Assembly (NCBI GenBank): GCA_040374085.1
Contig: JBEIVB010000133.1
Span: forward strand, 1 to 5,619
Direction: 5' to 3'
Length of the DNA: 5,619 bases
Source of the DNA: JBEIVB01 sp040374085
Lineage (GTDB): Bacteria > Bacteroidota > Bacteroidia > UBA4408
Shown here piece after piece: positions 1 to 4,742 of the stretch (positions within the stretch are counted from its first letter, which is position 1; each line of letters begins with the position of its first letter). The position numbers and the translations under genes are program-made. The notes beneath the pieces are model-generated. The model did not search any database. It was not told where the DNA came from and was given only the letters and a program-made list of their open reading frames with translations.

Positions 1-1
1 C

Positions 2-169
2 GCAAACAAAGATGGTGCTCCGGTAGCAAGGTTATGTTTGAAAGTTGAGGACATTGTGTTTAACAACTCGGGTCAACAGACACAAACCGCGCAGGCTAAC
101 ACACCGGCCCAACCGGCTTTCAATCCACCACAAGCCCAAGAAGAACAAATCCAAGACCTTCCATTCTAA
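2..169 (+). CDS. ssb: Single-stranded DNA-binding protein, C-terminal part
   Basis: Only the last 55 codons are in the window; the start lies to the left. SSB coats single-stranded DNA at the replication fork, and its acidic C-terminal tip recruits partner proteins. What is seen: a short stretch that fits the final strand of the OB fold (KDG, then LKVEDIVF), then a Gln/Pro/Ala/Asn-rich linker of about 30 residues with no predicted structure, and a terminal QIQDLPF. The acidic-Pro-Phe ending is the hallmark of bacterial and phage SSBs (canonical DDIPF). The stop TAA is 2 nt before the next gene, so the two are probably co-transcribed. The OB fold itself is not visible, so the call rests on the tail and linker; it is nevertheless quite specific. 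Confidence 0.85.
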   Translation, partial: ANKDGAPVARLCLKVEDIVFNNSGQQTQTAQANTPAQPAFNPPQAQEEQIQDLPF

Positions 170-171
170 TT

Positions 172-507
172 ATGATACACGCAGCTTTATACTTTGCAGC
201 AGGACTTATCCTTGTCTTGGCCGGGATGGCTATCGAAAATTATCGAACCAGCCATAAACAGTTAAACGCATTAGCGGAAAAATTCAGCATCAGGGGATTT
301 CTAAATGAACTGCCCGATCCACACCGGAAAATATGTATTCAATACATGGACCCCAAAGTGGCCTCATGGAAAGTTGACTCCCTTAAAGAAGCCATTGGCG
401 CATTCTGTATGTGGAACCAGACACCGCATGAAGAGTATTTTGGGAAGCTTTACGATGCAATAAGGACCAACGGAGAATTGCCGGACCCGCCGAGCAAGTT
501 TATGTAG
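172..507 (+). CDS. Small membrane-anchored protein of unknown function
   Basis: This 111-residue protein was not recognised. Residues about 3-21 (HAALYFAAGLILVLAGMAI) form one hydrophobic segment long enough to cross the membrane. It is followed by a hydrophilic domain of about 85 residues with several Cys/Trp residues and a repeated LPDP motif (residues 47-50 and 103-106). No lysine/arginine cluster or signal-peptidase site stands out, so an N-terminal anchor with a cytoplasmic domain is more likely than a secreted protein. The gene begins 2 nt after the ssb stop, which suggests translational coupling. It ends in TAG, and the same frame stays open for 25 more codons to a TAA at 583-585. No function can be assigned; a phage accessory or host-takeover protein is possible from context only. 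Confidence 0.7.
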   Translation: MIHAALYFAAGLILVLAGMAIENYRTSHKQLNALAEKFSIRGFLNELPDPHRKICIQYMDPKVASWKVDSLKEAIGAFCMWNQTPHEEYFGKLYDAIRTNGELPDPPSKFM

Positions 508-527
508 AAAAGGCCCGTCCTGAATCC

Positions 528-582
528 GATGGAGGGCAAGCCCACCCATTATATGGAGGTGGATACTTGGAAGCCTGCCATC
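528..582. repeat. Imperfect inverted repeat between the small membrane gene and the HNH gene
   Basis: In the gap at 508-662, GATGG at 528-532 and GGGC at 534-537 can pair with GCCT at 573-576 and CCATC at 578-582, with one mismatch and one G-U pair. Inside this, CCACC (542-546) can pair with GGTGG (558-562). There is no T-run after it, so it is not a standard terminator. It might be an RNA structure or chance. No convincing gene was found in this gap. Confidence 0.3.
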
Positions 583-662
583 TAAAGAAGCAAAGAACTA
601 ATGAGGCGGAGTTCCCCAAACCCTGACCGGATGGGTCTTAGATGCCTTGCTTAAAACACACC

Positions 663-1316
663 ATGAGCCAACAAAAACTTTTTGACCATGTCAATCCGAT
701 TCGTTGTTATTCACCTACTGTATTTGAGCAGTATGAATATCGGGGATGGCTTATTACAATCGAAAATTATTTTGGGACTGAGGAGTTGATAGGATTTGCA
801 ACGCCTATGAAATATGCCCACATATTAACCATAGACAACTATCGCTTTAGTGATATAGTTGCAAAAGAAAACGGGATTGAGGAAAAGTTTTATGAGGATG
901 GCGATTCGTATTATGAAGATTATAGATATATAGTTGCAGAACCAGATGACCCTATTTGTATTATTAATATCGAAGACAGAACAATCGCGTCTTGTGTTTT
1001 GGATTACATAACAAAAGAAATCATTTATGAGCTGGGTATTGATGCTCAAAAAACCATCGTGCTAAAGCAGATAAACAAAAAATCAATTAAGCCAAAATCA
1101 AGCGTAAAGCAAAGAGGATTTTTGCAGGTAGCGTGGTCATCTCTTGTTAAAGCAAGAGACCAGAAATGCGTAGAATGTGGAAGCGTTTATCTTTTACACG
1201 CTCATCATATTAAGTCATACAAAACACATCCCGAGCTGAGACACGATGTAAGCAACGGGATAACGCTATGCGCACATTGCCATAGAAAGTGGCATAAAGA
1301 AAACGGGAAAAAGTAA
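663..1316 (+). CDS. HNH endonuclease, probably free-standing
   Basis: The protein is 217 residues from the ATG at 663, or 224 from the ATG at 642. I prefer 663 because A-rich sequence (TTAAAACACACC) lies directly before it, as is usual in Bacteroidota; the extra MPCLKHT looks unlikely. The last 50 residues form an HNH nuclease domain. It has a zinc knuckle CxxC (C169, C172) and CxxC (C203, C206), the pair H181-H182 in HAHHIKSY, the N198 of SNGITLC, and H207/H211 near the end. These match the H-N-H metal-binding core that cuts DNA. The N-terminal 160 residues, acidic and rich in Tyr, match nothing I know and may set specificity. The gene is AT-rich (33% GC in one 60-base line) next to richer neighbours and sits outside the tight operon, which fits a mobile homing-type endonuclease. 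A restriction-like or packaging-associated nuclease cannot be excluded. Confidence 0.85.
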   Translation: MSQQKLFDHVNPIRCYSPTVFEQYEYRGWLITIENYFGTEELIGFATPMKYAHILTIDNYRFSDIVAKENGIEEKFYEDGDSYYEDYRYIVAEPDDPICIINIEDRTIASCVLDYITKEIIYELGIDAQKTIVLKQINKKSIKPKSSVKQRGFLQVAWSSLVKARDQKCVECGSVYLLHAHHIKSYKTHPELRHDVSNGITLCAHCHRKWHKENGKK

Positions 1317-1379
1317 AAGTTACAAAATTCATTTAATAACTTCAAGAAACTAAGCACGGCAACCCACCGTATAAAGGGT

Positions 1380-1387
1380 TAAATTTG
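1380..1387 (+). promoter_or_regulatory. Possible Bacteroidota-type -7 promoter box
   Basis: TAAATTTG matches the TAnnTTTG -7 consensus of Bacteroidota sigma-ABfr promoters. It is in intergenic DNA and would start transcription about 6-10 nt downstream, near 1393-1397, right at the first arm of the structured leader. No clear TTTG-type -33 element is seen at the expected distance, and such an 8-mer is expected about once by chance in this much sequence. Position, not the motif alone, makes it plausible. Confidence 0.4.
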
Positions 1388-1397
1388 CGAATCATCA

Positions 1398-1511
1398 CCC
1401 CTAACTGATGAACAAACAGACTACAAACATAATGCGCAAATGTGCGCAGGCCACCGAGCCTGTCAATGTTGCGCGTTTTTTTTATACCCCTTTGAGGAAG
1501 GCAGTTAGGGG
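1398..1511. repeat. Perfect 10-bp inverted repeat with arms 94 nt apart
   Basis: CCCCTAACTG at 1398-1407 is the exact reverse complement of CAGTTAGGGG at 1502-1511. Both arms are in non-coding DNA. The first arm lies in the loop and closing base of a small hairpin; the second lies in the loop of the second terminator-like hairpin. It may act as RNA pairing or as paired operator half-sites at DNA level. Confidence 0.6.
1434..1483 (+). terminator. Terminator-like hairpin 1
   Basis: GCGCAA (1434-1439) pairs with TTGCGC (1469-1474) and, inside, CAGGC (1447-1451) pairs with GCCTG (1458-1462) around a 6-nt loop. Eight T follow at 1476-1483. The middle of the stem is unpaired. A competing local hairpin exists because TGCGCA occurs twice (1433-1438, 1443-1448). 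This has the form of an intrinsic terminator, which would end transcripts from the HNH gene or from the possible promoter at 1380. Confidence 0.55.
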
Positions 1512-1537
1512 CCGACCTCATTGGGGTTCTTTTTTTT
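1487..1537 (+). terminator. Terminator-like hairpin 2, directly before the replication gene
   Basis: CCCC (1487-1490) and TGAGG (1493-1497) pair with CCTCA (1516-1520) and GGGG (1523-1526), leaving a TT/TT internal loop. The 18-nt loop holds the second arm of the long inverted repeat and can itself close by GGC/GCC. The tract TTC followed by eight T (1530-1537) comes right after. The ATG of the next gene is only 5 nt further on, so termination here would switch off the whole operon. Confidence 0.5.
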
Positions 1538-1542
1538 AAGCA

Positions 1543-2325
1543 ATGGCTAAAGACCCAGCATTTTTATTCTACCCAGAGGCGTTCCTTGGAGGTATAAGCG
1601 ACCTGACGATGGAAGAGCGCGGCCAGTACATAACACTATTGTGTTACCAACACCAAAAAGGTGTTGTAAGCGAAAAAACCATTAGGTTATCCGTAGGTTC
1701 TGTCTCGGTTGATGTAATGAAGAAATTTATCAAAGACGAAAATGGAGACTACTACAATGAGCGATTAAGGCACGAAATTGAAAAACGTAGCAAATTCGCG
1801 GAAAGTAGGAAGGAAAACGGAAAAAAAGGAGGTAGGCCAAAAGCATATGCAGAACCTAATGGTTTACCATATGCAGAACCATATGGTTTAGCTACCAATA
1901 ACCTACCTATAAATAGAAATAGAAATAGAAATAAAGATATAAATACAGTTGAAAAAAAGGATAGGGGGTCTGGGGGAAAGGGAACCGCGCTCATGGTCCA
2001 AATCAAAGAGGACACCCTGCTTGCCGATGACAAGCTACTCATGCAGGTCGAGCGGCATAACAACCTGCCGATGGGAGCAGCGCAACAGCTTGCGCAGATG
2101 TTTTACGAGCGGCTCAGCGCAACAGGAGAGCTGGAAAGCAAAGGCATCGTTGAATACCGGAAGCACTTTCAAAACTGGGTAGCAAAGCAAATAGTTCGGA
2201 TTAAAGAGCAAAACAAGGGAACCAAGGCCGAGATAGCGCAAAACCATTGGAACGAACTACAAACCGAGATGAGAAACAACCCCGAAAAATTCTACCAAGA
2301 AGCACTTAAAAACCTGACCCTATGA
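1543..2325 (+). CDS. DUF1376/YdaU-like phage replication protein
   Basis: The protein has 260 residues. Residues 1-100 look like the DUF1376 (YdaU-like) domain of phage replication proteins: PAFLFYPEAFLGG near the start, LTMEERGQYITLLCYQHQKG (21-40), a basic helix, and the KENGKKGGRPK ending (90-100). The middle (101-147) is a low-complexity linker: an eight-residue repeat (YAEPNGLP, then YAEPYGLA), Asn-Arg repeats (NRNRNRN, 124-130), and a Lys/Gly-rich stretch. Residues 148-260 are helical and charged, with EYRKHFQNWVAKQI (204-217), typical of the C-terminal domain of such proteins. The family is usually seen as a replisome organiser or initiator that binds the origin and helps load helicase; this is inferred from family and position. 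It is the first gene of the operon, 5 nt after a T-tract, and overlaps the next gene by ATGA. The linker DNA may itself hold the origin. Confidence 0.75.
   Translation: MAKDPAFLFYPEAFLGGISDLTMEERGQYITLLCYQHQKGVVSEKTIRLSVGSVSVDVMKKFIKDENGDYYNERLRHEIEKRSKFAESRKENGKKGGRPKAYAEPNGLPYAEPYGLATNNLPINRNRNRNKDINTVEKKDRGSGGKGTALMVQIKEDTLLADDKLLMQVERHNNLPMGAAQQLAQMFYERLSATGELESKGIVEYRKHFQNWVAKQIVRIKEQNKGTKAEIAQNHWNELQTEMRNNPEKFYQEALKNLTL
1844..1890. repeat. Two tandem 23-bp near-identical repeats and a 12-bp palindrome
   Basis: Copy one is 1844-1866 and copy two 1868-1890. Both begin CATATGCAGAACC and end TGGTTTA, differing only in the three bases between. Copy two contains the perfect palindrome AACCATATGGTT (1877-1888). 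The repeats encode the YAEP motifs of the linker. Their closeness to an AT-rich array suggests iterons, but they could be simple slippage in an unconstrained linker. Confidence 0.65.
1908..1958. other. AT-rich hexamer array, possible DNA-unwinding element
   Basis: AAATAG occurs three times in a row (1911-1928), followed by AAATAA, and AT-rich sequence continues to an A7 run ending at 1958. It begins 18 bp after the tandem repeats. It encodes the Asn-Arg repeat. Phage origins of the lambda type place iterons next to an AT-rich stretch within the initiator gene, so this may be the melting region of an origin; that is inference. Confidence 0.4.
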
Positions 2326-3038
2326 CACCTGAACAACCAATCAAGCTAAGAGAGGCCACCAACACGATGCTGCTTGCCTCCCTCGAATACATGGGTAACG
2401 CGCTGGGATTACTGCCATCTCAGCTTCCAAATAAAGACATCGTGGCAATCACCATCGAGTTTATGCGGAGCCAGTTTGGCGACCTGACCCTTGTTGAGTT
2501 CCGACAAGCGGTGGAGTGGATGACATCGGGCAAGCTCGCAAACGTGGAATCGAGCCTCTACGGAGCGCATCTGAGCTGCGCACACATTGGCAAGATGCTA
2601 TCCGCCTACAAGACCCACCCCGAACGATTGCACCGCATAAAGACCCAAAGCCGAGAGAGCATCAAAGCCCTGCCAGACATCGGGGAGGAGCAAAAAGAAA
2701 CCATCATCCGGCAGAGCGTGCTAACGGCATACGACACCTACCTTGCCTCCGGCACTATCATCGACTACGGAGGTGTGGCTTACAACTACCTGAACCGCAC
2801 GGAAGCCATAACACCCACACCGGAGAGGCGATGGGCGTTGTACCACCATGCCCTCGACAGGCTGAAGACCCAAACGCGGCAAGACCTGAAGATGGAGGGA
2901 GACCGTCTGAAGCGCATCGACCTGAAACGGTTCATCGACAGCGAGAGCATCGAGCAACAGGCCCGCATGGAGGCGAAGCGCATACTGCTCAAGGAATTTT
3001 TCGACCTTTGCAAAAACGATAACAACAGCCCTGTATGA
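2322..3038 (+). CDS. Replication-associated phage protein, function not established
   Basis: The protein has 238 residues and is mostly helical. The block FGDLTLVEFRQAVEWMTSGK (52-71), followed by SSLYGAHLSCAHIGKMLSAY (77-96), resembles a segment seen in proteins next to replication initiators in Bacteroidota phages (pattern: L-T-x-x-E/E-F, then A-x-G-K-L, then a YG-x-x-LS stretch and a helix ending in AYK). There is no P-loop, so it is not a DnaC-type ATPase loader. The C-terminal half has a DYGGVAYNYL segment (148-157) and a long basic helical tail (180-226, many Arg/Lys). Position directly after the DUF1376-like gene, with ATGA overlap, suggests it works with that protein, perhaps as a helicase-loader-type or accessory factor; this is inference. 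The DNA is GC-rich (60% in 2521-2580). It overlaps the next gene by ATGA. Confidence 0.6.
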   Translation: MTPEQPIKLREATNTMLLASLEYMGNALGLLPSQLPNKDIVAITIEFMRSQFGDLTLVEFRQAVEWMTSGKLANVESSLYGAHLSCAHIGKMLSAYKTHPERLHRIKTQSRESIKALPDIGEEQKETIIRQSVLTAYDTYLASGTIIDYGGVAYNYLNRTEAITPTPERRWALYHHALDRLKTQTRQDLKMEGDRLKRIDLKRFIDSESIEQQARMEAKRILLKEFFDLCKNDNNSPV

Positions 3039-3405
3039 AGCACATCGAAGCGGCCCTCCAAGCGGCTTGCGTGAAATGGTTTGATTACCAGTTCCCTGCC
3101 CATAAGTTTGCCCTTATGAGCATCCCGAACGAAGGCGTGCGCAACCCCATCAACGGGGCAAGGATGAAGGCGATGGGTAGGCGCAAGGGTGCGCCAGACA
3201 TGATACTCATTGCACGACCGCAAAAGGTGATATTCATCGAGTTCAAAGCACCGAACGGAAGAACAAGCCCTGAGCAGAGAGCCGTCCACGCATACATCGA
3301 GAGCCGAGGCGTAGAGGTGCAGATAATCCGTACCTTTGAGGCTTTCAAGGCTCTGATTGATTATTATTTTTGCCAAAAGAAAATAATTTAGACCTTTGCC
3401 AAAAC
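3003..3405 (+). repeat. 15-bp direct repeats flanking the VRR-NUC gene
   Basis: GACCTTTGCAAAAAC at 3003-3017 and GACCTTTGCCAAAAC at 3391-3405 differ at one base. The first lies in the 3' end of the upstream gene and the second covers the end of, and the gap after, the VRR-NUC gene. A third partial copy (TTTGCCAAAA) is at 3369-3378. The 3' end of VRR-NUC also holds an 8-bp AT-only inverted repeat (3363-3370 with 3380-3387). The repeats could mark gain of the gene by short-homology recombination. Confidence 0.5.
3035..3391 (+). CDS. VRR-NUC domain nuclease
   Basis: The 118-residue protein is a single-domain VRR-NUC nuclease, a branch of the PD-(D/E)XK superfamily common in phages and related to the FAN1 nuclease domain. 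Seen in order: E5 in the first helix (IEAALQAACVKWF), SIPNEG (29-34), MGRRKGAPDMI (47-57) with the catalytic D55, and FIEFKAPNGRTSPEQ (67-81) with E69 and K71. All expected core residues are present, so it should be active. Known family members cut branched or flap DNA structures, so a role in resolving replication or recombination intermediates fits. It overlaps the preceding gene by ATGA. Its last codons are in AT-rich DNA, in contrast to its GC-rich body. It ends in TAG, and the frame stays open through the gap into the next gene. Confidence 0.9.
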   Translation: MKHIEAALQAACVKWFDYQFPAHKFALMSIPNEGVRNPINGARMKAMGRRKGAPDMILIARPQKVIFIEFKAPNGRTSPEQRAVHAYIESRGVEVQIIRTFEAFKALIDYYFCQKKII

Positions 3406-3424
3406 AAACACACACCACCAAAAC

Positions 3425-3871
3425 ATGAAAACGTACAAAACAGAATGCCCTGAGTTAAAAGTAAGGTTAAGCCGAGAAAAAATACACAAGGCTAAAATAA
3501 CGGATTCAAAAGAAGCTGCCGATTTTTTTAGATTGGTTTGGGATGACAGTATTGATATTTACGAATCTTTCTTTGTTATTTATCTGAATAACGCAAACAC
3601 CACCATCGGATGGTACAAAGCATCTCAGGGGGGTATTACGGCAACATTGGTTGATATACGTTTGGTTCTAAAAAAGGCGATAGATACCTTGGCGGTTGCA
3701 ATGATTGTTTGCCATAACCATCCCTCCGGAAAAAACTTTCCATCACAACAAGACAAAGACCTTACTGAAAAGCTTAAAAATGCGTGCGCCACATTAGACA
3801 TAAAGCTCCTTGACCACGTGATTCTTACTGAAGATAATTTCTTTAGCTTTGCAGACGAAAATTTGATATGA
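3425..3871 (+). CDS. RadC-family JAB/MPN domain protein, short form
   Basis: The 148-residue protein carries the JAMM metal-binding set: E47 in DIYESFFV, H97 and H99 in CHNHPSG (96-102), then PS (106-107) and D110. The pattern HxHPSGxxxPSxxD is typical of RadC-family proteins. It is shorter than chromosomal RadC (about 220 residues) and lacks the N-terminal helix-hairpin-helix part; such short forms are common on phages, plasmids and defence islands. The biochemical role of RadC proteins remains uncertain; the older DNA-repair label is not well supported, and JAMM proteins can be metalloproteases. It is AT-rich (33% GC at 3481-3540) between GC-richer genes and is the one operon member preceded by a gap (33 nt, A/C-rich), which suggests later insertion. 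Its end overlaps the next gene by ATGA. Confidence 0.85.
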   Translation: MKTYKTECPELKVRLSREKIHKAKITDSKEAADFFRLVWDDSIDIYESFFVIYLNNANTTIGWYKASQGGITATLVDIRLVLKKAIDTLAVAMIVCHNHPSGKNFPSQQDKDLTEKLKNACATLDIKLLDHVILTEDNFFSFADENLI

Positions 3872-4410
3872 AGACCACCCTTGTAAAGACCTCCGAGGTT
3901 AAACCGAACCCCGATAACCCGCGCATCATACGCGATGAAAAGTTTGCGAAGCTGGTCGAGAGCATCCGCTCGTTTCCTTCCATGCTCCACCTCAGGCCCA
4001 TCGTGGTGAACACCGACATGGTGGTCTTAGGCGGTAATATGCGGCTCAGAGCGTGCAAAGAGGCGGGAATGAAGCATATACCTGTGATAGTCGCTGAAGA
4101 CATCACAGAGGCGCAGCAGCGTGAGTTTATAATAAAAGACAATGTGGGGTTTGGGGAGTGGAATTGGGATACCCTTGCGAATGAGTGGGAGGCGGCTCAG
4201 CTCGAAGAGTGGGGGATGGATGTGCCAACTTTTTCAACTAATGAAGAAATTAATTTAGATAAATTCTTTGAAAAAGGCGATGAAGAAAAGGCGCAATCTT
4301 TTAAGATAACATTAGAATTTACCGAAGAAGACTATAATTCGGTTATTGATGCATTCAAAGAACATAGCGGTACTAAAGAACAAATAGTATGTAAATTACT
4401 TGGAGTATGA
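3868..4410 (+). CDS. ParB/Srx-like domain protein with an AT-rich C-terminal part
   Basis: The 180-residue protein has a ParB N-terminal-like domain: VKPNPDNPRIIRDEKFAKLV (11-30), ESIRSFP, then LRPIVVN (42-48), VLGGNMRLRACKEAG (53-67), in place of the GERR box of true ParB, and FIIKDNVGFGEWNWD (87-101). This form is common in phages, often near DNA methyltransferases or other modification genes; here it precedes a DNA-modification pair. It lacks the DNA-binding and dimerisation domains of chromosome-segregating ParB, so plasmid partition is unlikely. Whether it binds CTP, cuts DNA or acts as an adaptor cannot be told from the sequence. Residues 1-120 lie in GC-rich DNA (58% in 3961-4020), residues 121-180 in AT-rich DNA (35% in 4321-4380), so the C-terminal part may come from another source. 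It overlaps both neighbours by ATGA. Confidence 0.8.
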   Translation: MKTTLVKTSEVKPNPDNPRIIRDEKFAKLVESIRSFPSMLHLRPIVVNTDMVVLGGNMRLRACKEAGMKHIPVIVAEDITEAQQREFIIKDNVGFGEWNWDTLANEWEAAQLEEWGMDVPTFSTNEEINLDKFFEKGDEEKAQSFKITLEFTEEDYNSVIDAFKEHSGTKEQIVCKLLGV

Positions 4411-4742
4411 AAAATATCGTAATGATTCAATTTCAAATAGAGGGATTTCATTTATATCCTAATGCTCCAAAAGAGGTAGATTTCTTATCCTATAATCATC
4501 GGCATTGCTTTAACATTAAGGCAGGATATCAAGTTACAGACTTAAATAGAGAGCGTGAAATATTCATATGCAGGGATGAGGTAAAAGACTATTTGATGGA
4601 TGCATATGGTTCTCCATGCCAATTTAAAAATATGTCTTGCGAGATGATAGCCAATGAAGTACTTGAGTTTGGGAAAATTGATGGGATGATATGGTGCGAG
4701 GTATGGGAAGAGGAAACCGGTGGAGCAAGGGTTGAGTTATGA
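4407..4742 (+). CDS. QueD/PTPS-fold protein lacking QueD catalytic residues; possibly DpdL-like
   Basis: The 111-residue protein matches the small T-fold family of 6-pyruvoyl-tetrahydropterin and 6-carboxy-tetrahydropterin synthases. The three zinc histidines are in place: H15 (IEGFH) and H31/H33 (NHRHCF). The C-terminal SCEMIANEVLEF (77-88) and VWEEETGGARVEL (99-111) fit the TSE helix and the last strand with its substrate-binding Glu. But the catalytic Cys of E. coli QueD, four residues before the first His of HxH, is L27 here, and the Asp-His pair of QueD (LDH) is absent. It therefore probably does not make carboxy-tetrahydropterin. Next to a DpdA-like gene, a changed role in 7-deazaguanine synthesis is likely; the CDG decarboxylase DpdL proposed for phages with plain deazaguanine is one candidate, from memory of that work. 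Starts in an ATGA overlap; a second in-frame ATG is M6. AT-rich. Confidence 0.7.
   Translation: MKNIVMIQFQIEGFHLYPNAPKEVDFLSYNHRHCFNIKAGYQVTDLNREREIFICRDEVKDYLMDAYGSPCQFKNMSCEMIANEVLEFGKIDGMIWCEVWEEETGGARVEL

Larger units (their letters stand above)
1392..1537 (+). promoter_or_regulatory. Structured leader RNA (or small RNA) upstream of the replication operon
   Basis: Three local hairpins can be drawn. Hairpin A pairs TCATC (1392-1396) with GATGA (1407-1411) around a 10-nt loop. Hairpin B is the terminator-like structure at 1434-1483. Hairpin C is that at 1487-1526. The loop of A contains CCCCTAACT and the loop of C contains AGTTAGGGG, which are perfect complements and could form a 9-bp loop-loop (kissing) contact. 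Alternatively the whole 10-bp arms (1398-1407 with 1502-1511) pair as one closing stem. No open reading frame explains the region. The likely role is control of the operon that begins at 1543, or a separate short RNA; I know no RNA family with this layout. Confidence 0.45.

Noticed and set aside
45..257. 70-residue + strand frame overlapping the ends of ssb and the small membrane gene
   Set aside because: It crosses two better-supported genes in another frame; its Arg/His/Lys-rich product resembles no protein.
432..626. Frame open from inside the small membrane gene through the gap to a TGA
   Set aside because: It has no ATG, overlaps a better gene and shows no known motif, so it is not enough to claim a frameshifted gene.
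601..654. 17-codon ORF before and overlapping the HNH gene start
   Set aside because: Too short to support, with no recognisable motif or leader; only its position before the HNH gene is suggestive.
1361..1380. AACCC/GGGTT hairpin just before the possible promoter
   Set aside because: Only 5 bp with a 10-nt loop and no further support; it could be an operator but cannot be told from chance.
2516..3022. 168-residue + strand frame inside the second replication-associated gene
   Set aside because: It is an alternate frame of a GC-rich gene; the product is full of Arg, His and Pro, as expected from a shadow frame, and the covering gene has ATGA coupling on both sides.
3363..3387. 8-bp inverted repeat ATTATTTT/AAAATAAT at the end of VRR-NUC as a terminator
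   Set aside because: The stem is only A-T pairs and no T-run follows, so it should not terminate; the operon probably reads through.
2786..3421. 211-residue minus-strand frame
   Set aside because: It spans two well-supported + strand genes, has no recognisable domain and no minus-strand neighbours.
3844..3851. TAGCTTTG, a match to the -7 promoter consensus 16 nt before the ParB-like gene
   Set aside because: It lies inside the RadC-like coding region with no -33 element. About one such match is expected by chance in the window.
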